Of a stretch of 64,000 nt of DNA, positions 1-8,437 are shown piece after piece. The notes beneath the pieces are model-generated. The model was not told where the DNA came from and searched no databases. It saw only the letters and a list, made by a program, of their open reading frames with translations. How positions within the stretch are numbered: position 1 is the first letter of the stretch; each line of letters opens with the position of its first letter. Origin of the DNA: Palsa-504 sp963739135 (GTDB lineage: Bacteria; Actinomycetota; Actinomycetes; Streptosporangiales; Streptosporangiaceae). The DNA lies in assembly GCA_963739135.1 (NCBI GenBank), contig CAVTZG010000011.1, positions 1 to 64,000 on the forward strand, in the 5' to 3' direction. Both the position numbers and the translations under genes were made by a program.

Positions 1-606
1 CTCGGAGGTGACCTCCTGGAGTTCCGCGCCCACGGTGCCGGTGTAGCTGGAGTGGTCGAGCATGGCACGCGCTGCCTTGTACCGGGCTGCGGCTTCCCGT
101 AGCTGAGCGCTGCCGCCGACGAGCCGGTCACGGGTCCATATGGTGGTGGCGCTGGCGCGCAGCTCGCGTATATGCGCAGCGGTCACGGTCGCCGGGATTC
201 CGGCAGGCGGCAGCAGAGTCCCGGCCAGCAGCCCCATCGCGGCTAGCCCGAATTCGCGCCTGTCCACGTCCTCCTCCTCGGCGCCGGCGATCCCGTCTGC
301 CCTGCCGAGGTTAAGGGACAGCAGCGGCGGCTGCGCAAGATCATGCCCTGCATCGAGCGCAACGGGGCCATCTGCGAGCTGATCTGGCCCGGCACCCAGT
401 GCCGCCGCATACAGCAGCTCGTACCGCTCGGTCAGCAGGTGATCGCCACGCTCCCAGGCGTAGATCATCTGCACGAGGCCCGTATGGGTGGCTACCGGGA
501 CACCCGCCTCGCGGGCACCGCGGATGAACCGCTGTGCCATCTCCGGCACGTCCCACCCGCGGGACCTGCGCCATGCGCGCAGCGTGGCGCCATCCGCTCT
601 AGGCAT
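1..606 (-). CDS. XRE-type helix-turn-helix regulator, C-terminus cut by window edge
   Basis: An open frame runs from ATG at 606 to the left edge (202 codons, no stop). The N-terminus (MPRADGATLRAWRRSRGW) followed by an AWERG segment about 55 residues in looks like the XRE-type DNA-binding domain of actinobacterial regulators whose C-terminal half is a variable sensor region. I infer a transcription regulator, probably of the adjacent small genes on the plus strand (3223 onward), with which it was divergent before the IS21 element inserted about 60 bp upstream of its start. The ligand is unknown. Confidence 0.75.
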   Translation of the reverse strand, partial: MPRADGATLRAWRRSRGWDVPEMAQRFIRGAREAGVPVATHTGLVQMIYAWERGDHLLTERYELLYAAALGAGPDQLADGPVALDAGHDLAQPPLLSLNLGRADGIAGAEEEDVDRREFGLAAMGLLAGTLLPPAGIPATVTAAHIRELRASATTIWTRDRLVGGSAQLREAAARYKAARAMLDHSSYTGTVGAELQEVTSE

Positions 607-683
607 CGCGCGTACCTTCGCGTCGCCAGGCGAAGGAAGCCCGCCTTTGCTTCTGCGTGCTTCCCTGTCAACGGCCAAGTTGC

Positions 684-715
684 GGTCCCCGCTGGTGGCC
701 AGTTAAAAGTCCCCA
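684..715 (+). repeat. IS21 terminal inverted repeat, left copy
   Basis: A 32-bp sequence beginning GGTCCCCGCTGG and ending AAAGTCCCCA is found as an exact reverse complement at 3060-3091. It lies just beyond the istB stop and marks the left end of the element. Confidence 0.85.
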
Positions 716-728
716 CCCCTCGGGTTGA

Positions 729-1508
729 TTATCTATCTTTCAGGGCGGTTCCTCCTCGAGCTCGGGCCTGGCGCATGCGGTACGAATCGCCGGCTGTGAC
801 CACGACGTTCGCGTGGTGGAGCAGACGGTCCAGGAGGCTGACGGCGGTGGTGTGCTCGGGCAGGAACCGGCCCCAGGACTCGAAGGGCCAGTGGCTGGCG
901 ATGCCGAGAGCGCGTCGTTCGTAGGCGGCGGAGACGAACCGGAATAGCAGCTGGGCGCCGGTGTCGTCGAGCGGGGCGAACCCGACTTCATCGACCAGGA
1001 TCAGGTCGTTGCGGAGCAGGTTCTCGATGACCCGGCCGACGGAGTTGTCGGCCATGCCGCGGTAGAGGGCCTCGGTCAGGTCGGCGGCGGTGAAGTACCG
1101 GACCTTGTGCCCGGCGTGGACTGCGGCGACGCCGAGCGCGACCAGGACATGGCTCTTGCCCGTGCCGGCCGGCCCGACCAGGCACAAATTCTCTTTGGCC
1201 CGGATCCACTCCAGGGAGGCGAGGTAGTCCAGGGTCGGGCCGGGGATGGAGCACGCGGACCTGTCCAGCTCATCGAGGGTCTTGACCACCGGGAACGCGG
1301 CGGTCTTCATCCGGGTCCTGGCGTTGGACGCCTCGCGGGCGGTGATCTCGGCATCGATCAGGGTCCGCAGCAGTTCCTCGGGCGCCCACCGCTGGGTCTT
1401 CGCGGTGATCAGCAGCTCGGGGGCGAGCTGCCGCATCGTGGCGAGCTTGAGCCGCCGCAGCCCGGCGGCGATGTCTGGTGCCAGCGGCGGCGCCGCAGCC
1501 GCGGTCAT
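729..1508 (-). CDS. istB: IS21-family ATP-binding helper IstB
   Basis: A protein of 259 residues, normal for IstB. An AAA+ core is visible: Walker A GPAGTGKS at about residue 114 and Walker B LILVDEVGF at about 170. The C-terminal LLDRLLHHANVV stretch is typical of the family. IstB assembles on target DNA with ATP and stimulates the IstA transposase, choosing the target. The start overlaps the istA stop by 4 nt (ATGA), implying translational coupling. No frameshift or lost motif is visible. Confidence 0.93.
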   Translation of the reverse strand: MTAAAAPPLAPDIAAGLRRLKLATMRQLAPELLITAKTQRWAPEELLRTLIDAEITAREASNARTRMKTAAFPVVKTLDELDRSACSIPGPTLDYLASLEWIRAKENLCLVGPAGTGKSHVLVALGVAAVHAGHKVRYFTAADLTEALYRGMADNSVGRVIENLLRNDLILVDEVGFAPLDDTGAQLLFRFVSAAYERRALGIASHWPFESWGRFLPEHTTAVSLLDRLLHHANVVVTAGDSYRMRQARARGGTALKDR

Positions 1509-2947
1509 GACAGGCCGCCGATCGCGTAGTCGGCCAGCGGGCGGACCGGGACGGTCGGCAGGTCCAGGATCAGCGTGTCACCGGCCGGGACCTGGCGCCC
1601 GGGCAGGCCCGCCCCGGCGGCCAGGATCGACCGCACGTCAGCGGGCCGCCACCGGCAGAACGCGACCGCCCGGTCCAGCGCGGCGAGGAACTCTCCGTCG
1701 CCGTGCGCGGCGCGCAGCGTGTTCAGCTCGGCCAGGTCGGTGCCGAGCCGGGTGCTGCCGGCTGCGGCGGCACCGGTGATGAACGCCTCGGCGACCGGGC
1801 CGAGGGAGCAGAACTCTTTCTCAGCCGCAGTCTTCGGCCGCGCCGCCCGGCGGGGCGCAGGCCGCGGCCCGCCGTAGTGCTCATCGCGGACCGATGCCTC
1901 ACCGGGGGCGACCAGGGTGTGCTCAGCCACGACCTCCCCGGTCCCGGTCATGATCACCAGCAGCCGGCCGTCGTCGGTCCGCAGCCTGACTCCGGTGCCG
2001 ATCAGGCGGACGGGCACGGAGTAGCGAGCCGAGCCGAAACGGACGCAGGACAGCCTGTCGACCTTGCGGGTGGCCATCTTGCCGATGCTGGCCCGCAGCG
2101 ACGGCAGCGGGGCGAGCAGCTCCCGCTCGGTCAGCAACCGTTCCGCCGGGACCGCGCAGATCTCGCTGTGCAGCGCGCCGTTGACCTCGACGCACCAGGC
2201 CCGGGCCGCGGCGTTCGCCGCGGTCAGGTCACCGAACGGTGCCTGCGGCACCATCAGGTCGGCCTTGGCATAGCCGACCAGGTTCTCGACAATCCCTTTC
2301 GATTCGGGGTCCGCGGCCTCGCAGAAATCGGGCCGGAACCCGTAATGGCCGGCGAAGCGGACGTACTCGGCGGTGGGCACCACGACGTTGGCGACGACGC
2401 CGCCCTTCAGGCAGCCCATCCGGTCGGCCAGCACCTTGCCCGGCACCCCGCCGAGGGCCTCGAAGCACTCCGCCAGCATCGCCAGCGTCGTCTCCGCCCG
2501 CTCATCAGAGGCGAACCGCACGAACCGGATCCGGGACCACGCCAGCACCGCGCAGAATACGTGCAGGCCGCCCTCGGCGCCCCAGTCGATCACCAGGTGC
2601 TCACCCGGCGACCAGACCGCCTGCCGCTGGCCACGGTGATGCTCGGTCCGCCATGCCTGCTTGCACTCCGCGACCAGCCGCCGGAAGTTCCGCGCCGACC
2701 CCGCGTAGCCGGCGGCCTGAGCGGCCGGCAGCAGCCGCTTCGCCGAGATCCGCCCCGAACTGGCCTTCACCCGCGCGGCCACCAGTTCCGCGACGGCGTC
2801 GTAGTTACGGGTCCGCGGCACCCGCGCCGCCACGGCACCGGCCTCGTGCCGGGCGATCACCCGCTTCACGGTCTTGTGCGTCGTGCCGCTGATCACAGCG
2901 GCCCCGCGGAAAGTGCCCGCCTCGCGGTAGGCAGAAATAATGTCCAT
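1505..2947 (-). CDS. istA: IS21-family DDE transposase IstA
   Basis: A protein of 480 residues from the ATG at 2947, chosen because GAGGG lies at a good distance upstream and because the longer open frame begins inside the terminal repeat. It has an N-terminal helix-turn-helix (MDIISAYREAGTFRGAAV) and an rve-type DDE core: VIDWG (first Asp), LADRMG (second Asp) and KGIVEN (Glu). It catalyses strand transfer with IstB. The reading frame is complete, so the transposase looks functional. Confidence 0.93.
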   Translation of the reverse strand: MDIISAYREAGTFRGAAVISGTTHKTVKRVIARHEAGAVAARVPRTRNYDAVAELVAARVKASSGRISAKRLLPAAQAAGYAGSARNFRRLVAECKQAWRTEHHRGQRQAVWSPGEHLVIDWGAEGGLHVFCAVLAWSRIRFVRFASDERAETTLAMLAECFEALGGVPGKVLADRMGCLKGGVVANVVVPTAEYVRFAGHYGFRPDFCEAADPESKGIVENLVGYAKADLMVPQAPFGDLTAANAAARAWCVEVNGALHSEICAVPAERLLTERELLAPLPSLRASIGKMATRKVDRLSCVRFGSARYSVPVRLIGTGVRLRTDDGRLLVIMTGTGEVVAEHTLVAPGEASVRDEHYGGPRPAPRRAARPKTAAEKEFCSLGPVAEAFITGAAAAGSTRLGTDLAELNTLRAAHGDGEFLAALDRAVAFCRWRPADVRSILAAGAGLPGRQVPAGDTLILDLPTVPVRPLADYAIGGLS

Positions 2948-3059
2948 CCGTTCCCTCGCAGACTTCAATGGAAGCTCCCCGGGCGGTGCGGTGACTGGCT
3001 GACACCGCCACCGTCGCCGTCCGGGGCTCAAACTCCCGGCCGACACGACGAACGAGGGA

Positions 3060-3091
3060 TGGGGACTTTTAACTGGCCACCAGCGGGGACC
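3060..3091 (-). repeat. IS21 terminal inverted repeat, right copy
   Basis: Exact reverse complement of 684-715. About 20 bp further out another GGGGACTTT block recurs (3109-3117), as in IS21 ends that carry several transposase-binding repeats. Confidence 0.85.
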
Positions 3092-3222
3092 TAGACCTGG
3101 CCACACACGGGGACTTTCTCATGGCCATGGACATTCCCCTTGCTTCTCCTTGTCACTATCGCACGACACCCCGCGATCGGTGGACTGGCTTTACCACGTT
3201 GGTACGCGATGGGAGGCACGCC

Positions 3223-3447
3223 ATGGGAAGGGCGGCGGCAAGCCAGCCCGCAGGGGAGGCCGGCACGCTGGACGATCTCAGGTTCCACTGGGGCGAGGCG
3301 TACCACGTCGGCCGGGACGGCGGGGCGTACACCGCGCGGCGCCGGGACGGCCGGGGCGGCCCGCTCGCCAGCCCGTCGCCCGGAGGCCTGCTCCTGCTGA
3401 TCCGGGCCGACTACGCGGCCTGCCCGGTGCCCCGGGACCTGCCGTGA
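3223..3447 (+). CDS. small hypothetical protein, first of a tandem paralogous pair
   Basis: A protein of 74 residues. ATG 3223 is preceded by GGGAGG at a six-base spacing, a strong ribosome site. The sequence contains LDDLRFHWGEAYHV, a Y-T-A-R segment and IRADYA, which match the next gene (WGDAYEI, W-Q-A-W, IRADWA), so the two are probably an ancient tandem duplication. The family is not one I can name; similar short proteins accompany XRE regulators in actinobacteria, and an XRE gene lies on the other side of the IS. The stop overlaps the next start (GTGA). Confidence 0.65.
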   Translation: MGRAAASQPAGEAGTLDDLRFHWGEAYHVGRDGGAYTARRRDGRGGPLASPSPGGLLLLIRADYAACPVPRDLP

Positions 3448-3668
3448 CCGGCGAGGCCGGGCCGCGCGGCGTGTTCGACGTGGACGAGGACCGGGCGCTG
3501 GACGCGCTGGTGCTGGCGTGGGGTGATGCCTACGAGATCTATGTCGTCGGCGGTCAGTGGCAGGCGTGGCGGGAGGGCGCTGGGGATAAGGACATTCTCA
3601 CCGGGGACACCCCGGACGAGCTGAACGCGGCGATCCGGGCCGACTGGGCACGCGAGGGCACGCTGTGA
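3444..3668 (+). CDS. small hypothetical protein, second of the tandem pair
   Basis: A protein of 74 residues starting at GTG 3444, overlapping the previous stop by 4 nt and the next start by 4 nt, hence translationally coupled. It resembles its upstream neighbour: both have W-G-(E/D)-A-Y, an aromatic-rich strand, and end with IRADxA. The acidic start (FDVDEDRALDALVLAWGDAY) is soluble in character with no membrane segment. Function unknown. Confidence 0.65.
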   Translation: MTGEAGPRGVFDVDEDRALDALVLAWGDAYEIYVVGGQWQAWREGAGDKDILTGDTPDELNAAIRADWAREGTL

Positions 3669-4011
3669 CTGGCGCGGAACGCCGGGCCCTGCGCGTGGTC
3701 GGCGGCGGCGCAGAGGACCCGGTGGTGCGCCGGCAGCGGTTCGAGCAGGCGCATCCGGAGGCCGTGATCCTGGCGCCCGCGGCGGGCCGCTGGCGGGCTA
3801 CGCGGTGCGGCGCCGTACGAAGACGCACCCGCGGCATGCTGCCAGCCGTCCGGGCCGGACCAGGAGTGCAGTCAGGGCAGAACTCGTCCAGCTCATCCGG
3901 CAGGTAGTAGACCTGCGCGGGCAGCCGGTCGGCGGGGTGCAGGGCACTGCGCGGCGCGTGGCCGTCGATGCCCTTCCGTCGCTCGCGCCAGTCGCTGGTG
4001 ATCTCGGTCAC
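3598..4011 (-). pseudogene. hypothetical protein fragment, convergent
   Basis: The minus-strand frame from GTG 4011 begins with a convincing coding stretch (VTEITSDWRERRKGI; later QVYYLPDELDEF and a CPDC pair) for about 55 residues, then becomes Arg/Pro-rich where it runs antisense to the 3665 gene. Probably two 3'-truncated genes meet head-on near 3830. No family recognised. Confidence 0.35.
3665..3907 (+). pseudogene. third small gene of the cluster, probably 3'-truncated
   Basis: It starts at GTG 3665, overlapping the previous stop. The first 45 or so residues (to about 3806, around the HPEAVILAPAAGRWRA segment) look like normal coding sequence. After that the frame becomes arginine-rich and ends in a serine run, which looks like translation beyond a deletion junction. 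A convergent fragment on the minus strand (3598-4011) overlaps the same place. I read this as a truncated third member of the operon; an intact 80-residue protein is the alternative. Confidence 0.4.
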
Positions 4012-4136
4012 AGGCCCATTGTGGCACCGTGCACGTGCAAAACGAATGTGCACGGCACGCAGGCCGCGATCATGAGCTGTCCCGGCCGGGATGCCAGCGG
4101 TTCCGCTCTGCGGAAGGCCGATGCTGGCCAGCGGCG

Positions 4137-4394
4137 TTACCGGGGTGCTGGCACGGTGCGGAACCTACCAGCGGGTAATTCTCCCGGTTCCGGCAGAATT
4201 ACCGCGGGCGGCGGCTGCGATAGCCGACGGCATACGGCGGTGATGTCCTGCCTGGCCGCGTCGACCAGGCCGGCGGCCTCGACTTCGGAGCCCTGTTCGG
4301 CGAGCCAGTCGACGAGCAAGGCGAGCCAGCGCGAGGTGGCCCCGAGCGCCTCGAGGATCTGTGTCCGGTCGCGGACGGTTGTTGGCGACCTCGT
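4137..4394 (-). pseudogene. C-terminal gene remnant
   Basis: The minus frame reads like the end of a real helical protein (SRWLALLVDWLAEQGSEV, then DAARQDITAVCRRL) but has no plausible start: in-frame TAG codons lie just upstream near 4400. The rest of 4012-4720 shows no convincing gene apart from the ribosome site of the methyltransferase. I read it as a decayed remnant; origin unknown. Confidence 0.3.
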
Positions 4395-4720
4395 ATTTGA
4401 AGATCTAGCGGCCGGACTCGATGAGGACGCTTCGGCAAGACTACGTGAGCATCCCGCTCTCCTCCGGGCTGCTCAATCTTGCGCCGGATCCTCGCGCTGG
4501 CGGCCATCTGGATCTGCCCGCTGGCGATAGGGAACTGCCGGAGACGGCCTACCCGATCACGGAATGTGACCGCATGCGGAGCTGCGCCGCTCCTGATCCG
4601 CCGTTATGCACGGAACTGCTGGTCTGCCGCGGTCTCGTCGTTGGCGCGCCGAACGGGCATTATGTACTCCCGCCAAGGAGTGCCTTCTGTTCGGCGGGTG
4701 CATCTGATAGCGGAGGGCCG

Positions 4721-5563
4721 ATGCCGGGCGGCGATGAGATCCGAGACGTTCAGCGAGCGACGTGGGCCGGGCTTTCTGCGGGCTGGGAAAAGTGGGACCC
4801 GGTCATCATGGATCAGCTGGGCCCGGTCGGCACAGCGATGATCGAGCGTCTGGGCATCGCCGATGATCAGCAGCATCTCGACATCGCCGCGGGCACTGGC
4901 GAGCCGGGGCTGACCATCGCCAGGCTCGCGCCGGGGGGACACGTCGTCCTGACCGACCTTGCGGCTGAGATGCTCGACATCGCGACGCGACGAGCGAACG
5001 CGCAAGGGATCACCAATTTCCAGACCACGGTGTGCAGCGCCGATGACCTGCCATTCGGTGACGCGGCATTCGGCAGTATCTCGGTCCGGTTCGGATACAT
5101 GTTCTTTCCCGACGTCGCCGAAGCGACCGCCGAGTTCGCGCGCGTGCTCAAGCCGGGCGGGCGTGTGTGCTCGTCGGTATGGGCCGGGCCCGGGGAAAAC
5201 CCGTGGACGACGATCGCCATGCAGGCAATCGCGGCCGAGGCGGTGCTGGCGCCACCCGACCCGGACGGGCCGGGCATGTTCCGGTGCGCTGCCCCGGGAT
5301 ATGTCGGTGCCCTGTACCAGGCCGCGGGGCTGCGCGAGGTGGCCGAGTGGGACGTCGAGGTCGAACTCGTGACGGAGTCGCCCGCGCAGTACTGGGAGAT
5401 GATCAGCGAGCACGTCTCGCTCGCGGTTGCGGCGCTTGCGCAGGCCGGCGAGCCGGCGCGGGAGCGGATCGCGAAAGCCGTCATCGCCAGGGTCAGCACC
5501 TACGAAGAAGACGGCAAGGTCAGGATTCCGGGCGTGGCCTACTGCATCGTCGGCACGAAGTAG
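4721..5563 (+). CDS. class I SAM-dependent methyltransferase
   Basis: A protein of 280 residues from ATG 4721, with GGAGGG seven bases upstream; the longer frame to 4421 lacks a credible start. A Rossmann-type SAM site is visible as LDIAAGTGEPGL (about residues 50-61), followed by an acidic loop (TDLAAEML) and the LKPGGR motif (about 145) of the UbiE/Methyltransf_11 group. The substrate cannot be deduced; quinone and small-molecule methylases share this fold. It stands alone between gene remnants. Confidence 0.8.
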   Translation: MPGGDEIRDVQRATWAGLSAGWEKWDPVIMDQLGPVGTAMIERLGIADDQQHLDIAAGTGEPGLTIARLAPGGHVVLTDLAAEMLDIATRRANAQGITNFQTTVCSADDLPFGDAAFGSISVRFGYMFFPDVAEATAEFARVLKPGGRVCSSVWAGPGENPWTTIAMQAIAAEAVLAPPDPDGPGMFRCAAPGYVGALYQAAGLREVAEWDVEVELVTESPAQYWEMISEHVSLAVAALAQAGEPARERIAKAVIARVSTYEEDGKVRIPGVAYCIVGTK

Positions 5564-5795
5564 GGACGCCCGGACTGGTGCGTCTGCGCACAGTTGCCGA
5601 GCCGCGGAGCTCATCATGGCAGCCGGAAATAGTCGGCGGTCTGGAGCATTTCTCCGTGGTCGACGTCGCTCCGTTTTCCGGCGGGCGGTGACATGATGTG
5701 ACCGGCTGCTGCGGTCTACGTCGGGTTTCCGCTCAATCGCTGGGACCCGCAGCTGGCCCAGTCTCCCGGGTCTCAGCTCGGCCGGGGGGTGCCCG

Positions 5796-6032
5796 ATGAC
5801 CACTGCTGCTTCAACCACTGCCCTTGTCACGATCCAGCCCGCCTTCACCGACCCCGAACGGCTCGCCCTGGCCGGGTACCGCGGCCTGACCTGCGAGGCA
5901 GCGGCGATGGCCGATGCCACGGCGCGGATGGCCGTCGATCGCGGCTTCGTGCCAGTGAGCTGGTCCGCGGTGAGGCCGCCGGGGCCGCAGCCGGCACCGG
6001 GCTTGACGGACAGCTCTGCATACAGCCAGTAG
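5796..6032 (+). pseudogene. tyrosine-integrase N-terminal fragment
   Basis: An ATG with a good GGGGGG ribosome site starts a peptide (TIQPAFTDPERLALAGYRGLT) that matches the N-terminal core-binding region typical of actinobacterial XerC/D-like integrases, with a short deletion before YRGLT. The similarity ends after about 33 residues; the remainder looks unrelated and no catalytic Arg/His/Tyr follows. It is therefore a broken integrase start, a footprint of a lost mobile element. The flanking 5564-5795 holds no gene I can support. Confidence 0.5.
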
Positions 6033-6095
6033 ATGCCTGGGCCCGGCTTGTCGGCGACGCCGAGCGCGGCCGGGAGGGAGCAGGGACCGCGAGCC

Positions 6096-8264
6096 TCAGC
6101 GCAGATAGATGCCGTCCACGCCGATCCGGCCCGGCCCGTCCAGCACGTAGATGCCGGCCGAACTGCCCCGGACGTCGAACGCCAGCGTTCCGTCGTGGAC
6201 CACGATCTCCCGGCCGGTGACGGCATCGCGGTAGGTGCCGTTGAGCACGCCCGGCACAGTGATGGTCTGGTCGGCGCCGATCGCGAGGCCGACGACGACG
6301 TAGCTGCGCCCGCTGTCGTGGTCGCGCACGAAGCTTAGCCCGCTGCCCCACTCGTTCAGATGGGTCATGGGTGCCTTTTGCAGGGCGGGGAGCGCCCGGC
6401 GGATCTGGTTGAGGCGCTTGATGTGCTGGTGGAGGGGGTGCGCCTGGGTCTCGCCGATTCGTTCGGGGGTCAGGTGGTCTCCGAAGTAGGCCCGCCCGGT
6501 CTGGGCCAGGGTGTCCCGCTCGCCCTCGACGTCTTGCGGAGCGCCCTTCATGAACTCAATCTCCTCGCCGTAGTACAGGCAAGGGATGCCGCGGACTGTC
6601 CACAGCACGTTGTAGGCGGCCGCCGCCATCCACTGTTCGCCCTTGAACCGGTACTTGAAGTCGTTGTCCGGGCCGACGTCGTGGTTCTGCAGAAACGTGA
6701 TCAGCGTGGTCGGGTCACCGTAGATCCAGTCCATCGACATCGCCTGCGCGAGACCGCTGAAGGTGCCCCGGCTCAGGTTGTCCCTGAACGAGGAGAACAA
6801 CCCGAAGTCGAGCACCGCGAAGCCGGAGTCGCCGCCGGACCGGGGATTGCGCGGGTCGTCGCCGAGCCGGGTGTACCACCAGGGCCGGATCGGCGACGGG
6901 CCGTTGTCGCCGCCGCCCATGTCTCCCCATCCGTAGCCCTTGACCAGGTTCTCCCCGAAGACGAACAGGCCCGGCTTGTGGGCCTTCCAGGCGTTGACGT
7001 ACCCCAGCAGGTTCCCCCGCTCCACGTGCTTGACGGTGTCGATCCGCAACGCGTCGACGCCCATGTCGAGGTAGCGGGTGATCGCGGTGATCAGGTAGTC
7101 CTTGACGTTCTCGCGCTCGGTCGCCAGGTCGATGCAGTCGCCTGCGATGTGCTTGTGCTGCAGCGGATATGCGCTTTCCCAGTCGCCGCCTGCGATGAAA
7201 CCGTCCTGGTGGTACCACTGCGGGTCGAGCCGGCCCGGGTCCACCCCGAAGAACCGGCCGGGGTCGTATCCGGGTTCCGGGACGGTCTGGCCGGTCCGCG
7301 GGTCGATCAGGGGTTCGCGGCCCTCCGGGTCGCGCTCGTGCCTTTCCCGGTACCATTGCGGCGCCACCGGGTTGTCCAGGTCGTCCCGGTTGGGCCAGGC
7401 GTAGTTGCCGAGGTTGCCCTGATAGGGCCCGTGGTTCACCTCACCCTGCCGGGACCCCTGCGGAACGTAGTACTTGACGGGCAGGTGGTCGATCCAGACC
7501 TTGCCCCGGATCCCGTACTGGCAGGAATGGTTGACGACGACGTCCTGAATGATCTTGATGCCTCGCTCGTGCGCCGCGTCGATGAGGTGCTGGTAGGTCG
7601 CGTCCGGCGACTCCAGCCGGGGATCGATCCGGGTCCAGTCGTAGCCGTGGTAACCGTGATAGTCCAGCCCGCTGCGGTTCTCGATCGGCGGGGTGATCCA
7701 GATAGCGGTGAAGCCCAGGTCCTTGAGGTAGTCCAGTTGCCCGATCAACCCTTTGAAGTCGCCCCGCCAGTGCGGGTCCGCCGGACGGCCGTCGGGGTCG
7801 AAGGCGATCCGGTCCCGGCAGTAGAAGTTATTCGCCGGATCACCGTCGTAGAACCGGGTGGTGATGAGGAAGTAGATGGTCTCCTCACGGAAGTCCACCC
7901 CGGACGGCGGGGCCTGCGGGGCGGGTGCCCCTGTCGCCGCGGGTGCCGTGCCGGACGCCGCGGCGGTACCAGCGGTCCGGGGGTCGGCGTCCTGCCACCG
8001 GCCATCGCGATCCATCCAGCCGTCCCGCTCCCGGCGCAGGTCGGCCGTCTGCCGCCCGTGCTGGTCGTGGAACACCAGGCTTGCGGTGCCCGCGCCCTCG
8101 ATGCGGTAGACGTACCAGCCGTCCCCATGCGCCTGCATCGGGACTCCCGGCCAGCCCATGGCGGCCTTCCGAGGGCGGGTGCCCCAGACGTGAACATGAA
8201 TGGTACCGGCCCATCCGCGTGGCGGGCGGAACCAGACCGTTAGATCAGGCACACCACGCATCAT
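6096..8264 (-). CDS. alpha-amylase family GH13 with N-terminal CBM26-like starch-binding domain
   Basis: A protein of 722 residues from ATG 8264 (ATG 8261 or GTG 8252 are possible; no strong ribosome site). Residues about 5-95 resemble a CBM26 starch-binding module (VWFRPPRGW, WPGVPM, GWYVYRI). The GH13 barrel follows, with intact catalytic motifs: DALRIDTVKHV (nucleophile Asp), FVFGEN (acid Glu) and FLQNHDVG (transition-state Asp). It hydrolyses alpha-1,4-glucan. I see no signal peptide, so it may act in the cytoplasm on glycogen, in line with the neighbouring glucan genes. Confidence 0.85.
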   Translation of the reverse strand: MMRGVPDLTVWFRPPRGWAGTIHVHVWGTRPRKAAMGWPGVPMQAHGDGWYVYRIEGAGTASLVFHDQHGRQTADLRRERDGWMDRDGRWQDADPRTAGTAAASGTAPAATGAPAPQAPPSGVDFREETIYFLITTRFYDGDPANNFYCRDRIAFDPDGRPADPHWRGDFKGLIGQLDYLKDLGFTAIWITPPIENRSGLDYHGYHGYDWTRIDPRLESPDATYQHLIDAAHERGIKIIQDVVVNHSCQYGIRGKVWIDHLPVKYYVPQGSRQGEVNHGPYQGNLGNYAWPNRDDLDNPVAPQWYRERHERDPEGREPLIDPRTGQTVPEPGYDPGRFFGVDPGRLDPQWYHQDGFIAGGDWESAYPLQHKHIAGDCIDLATERENVKDYLITAITRYLDMGVDALRIDTVKHVERGNLLGYVNAWKAHKPGLFVFGENLVKGYGWGDMGGGDNGPSPIRPWWYTRLGDDPRNPRSGGDSGFAVLDFGLFSSFRDNLSRGTFSGLAQAMSMDWIYGDPTTLITFLQNHDVGPDNDFKYRFKGEQWMAAAAYNVLWTVRGIPCLYYGEEIEFMKGAPQDVEGERDTLAQTGRAYFGDHLTPERIGETQAHPLHQHIKRLNQIRRALPALQKAPMTHLNEWGSGLSFVRDHDSGRSYVVVGLAIGADQTITVPGVLNGTYRDAVTGREIVVHDGTLAFDVRGSSAGIYVLDGPGRIGVDGIYLR

Positions 8265-8437
8265 AGGAGAGCCGGACGGCGGCTGATCCCGCGTGATGAG
8301 GGAACGGTCATGGTTATGCCATTCGAGCAGCTCAGAGGTGCCGTGCCGGCGGAATGAAGATCTTCTTCCTAAATCCTGGGGCGGGCCAGGTGATGCCCGG
8401 ACGCCGTGGTTTCCGTTCCTGCGTGCGGAACAGGTTC

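Larger units (their letters stand above)
666..3109 (-). mobile_element. IS21-family insertion sequence (istA-istB)
   Basis: This is a two-gene element with transposase and ATP-binding helper overlapping by 4 nt, flanked by perfect 32-bp inverted repeats at 684-715 and 3060-3091. Weaker similarity continues outward (GGCCA blocks about 10 bp beyond), so the outer ends are placed at about 666 and 3109. They are uncertain because I could not identify a target duplication. Both genes are full length with intact motifs, so the copy may be active. It sits between an XRE regulator and a divergent small-gene cluster. Confidence 0.85.

Noticed and set aside
4604..6226. Long minus-strand ORF opposite the methyltransferase
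   Set aside because: Reverse shadow of a GC-rich gene: repetitive Arg/Pro/Ala composition, no motif, no ribosome site.
6360..8243. Long plus-strand ORF opposite the GH13 amylase
   Set aside because: Antisense shadow; the minus strand carries complete GH13 catalytic motifs.
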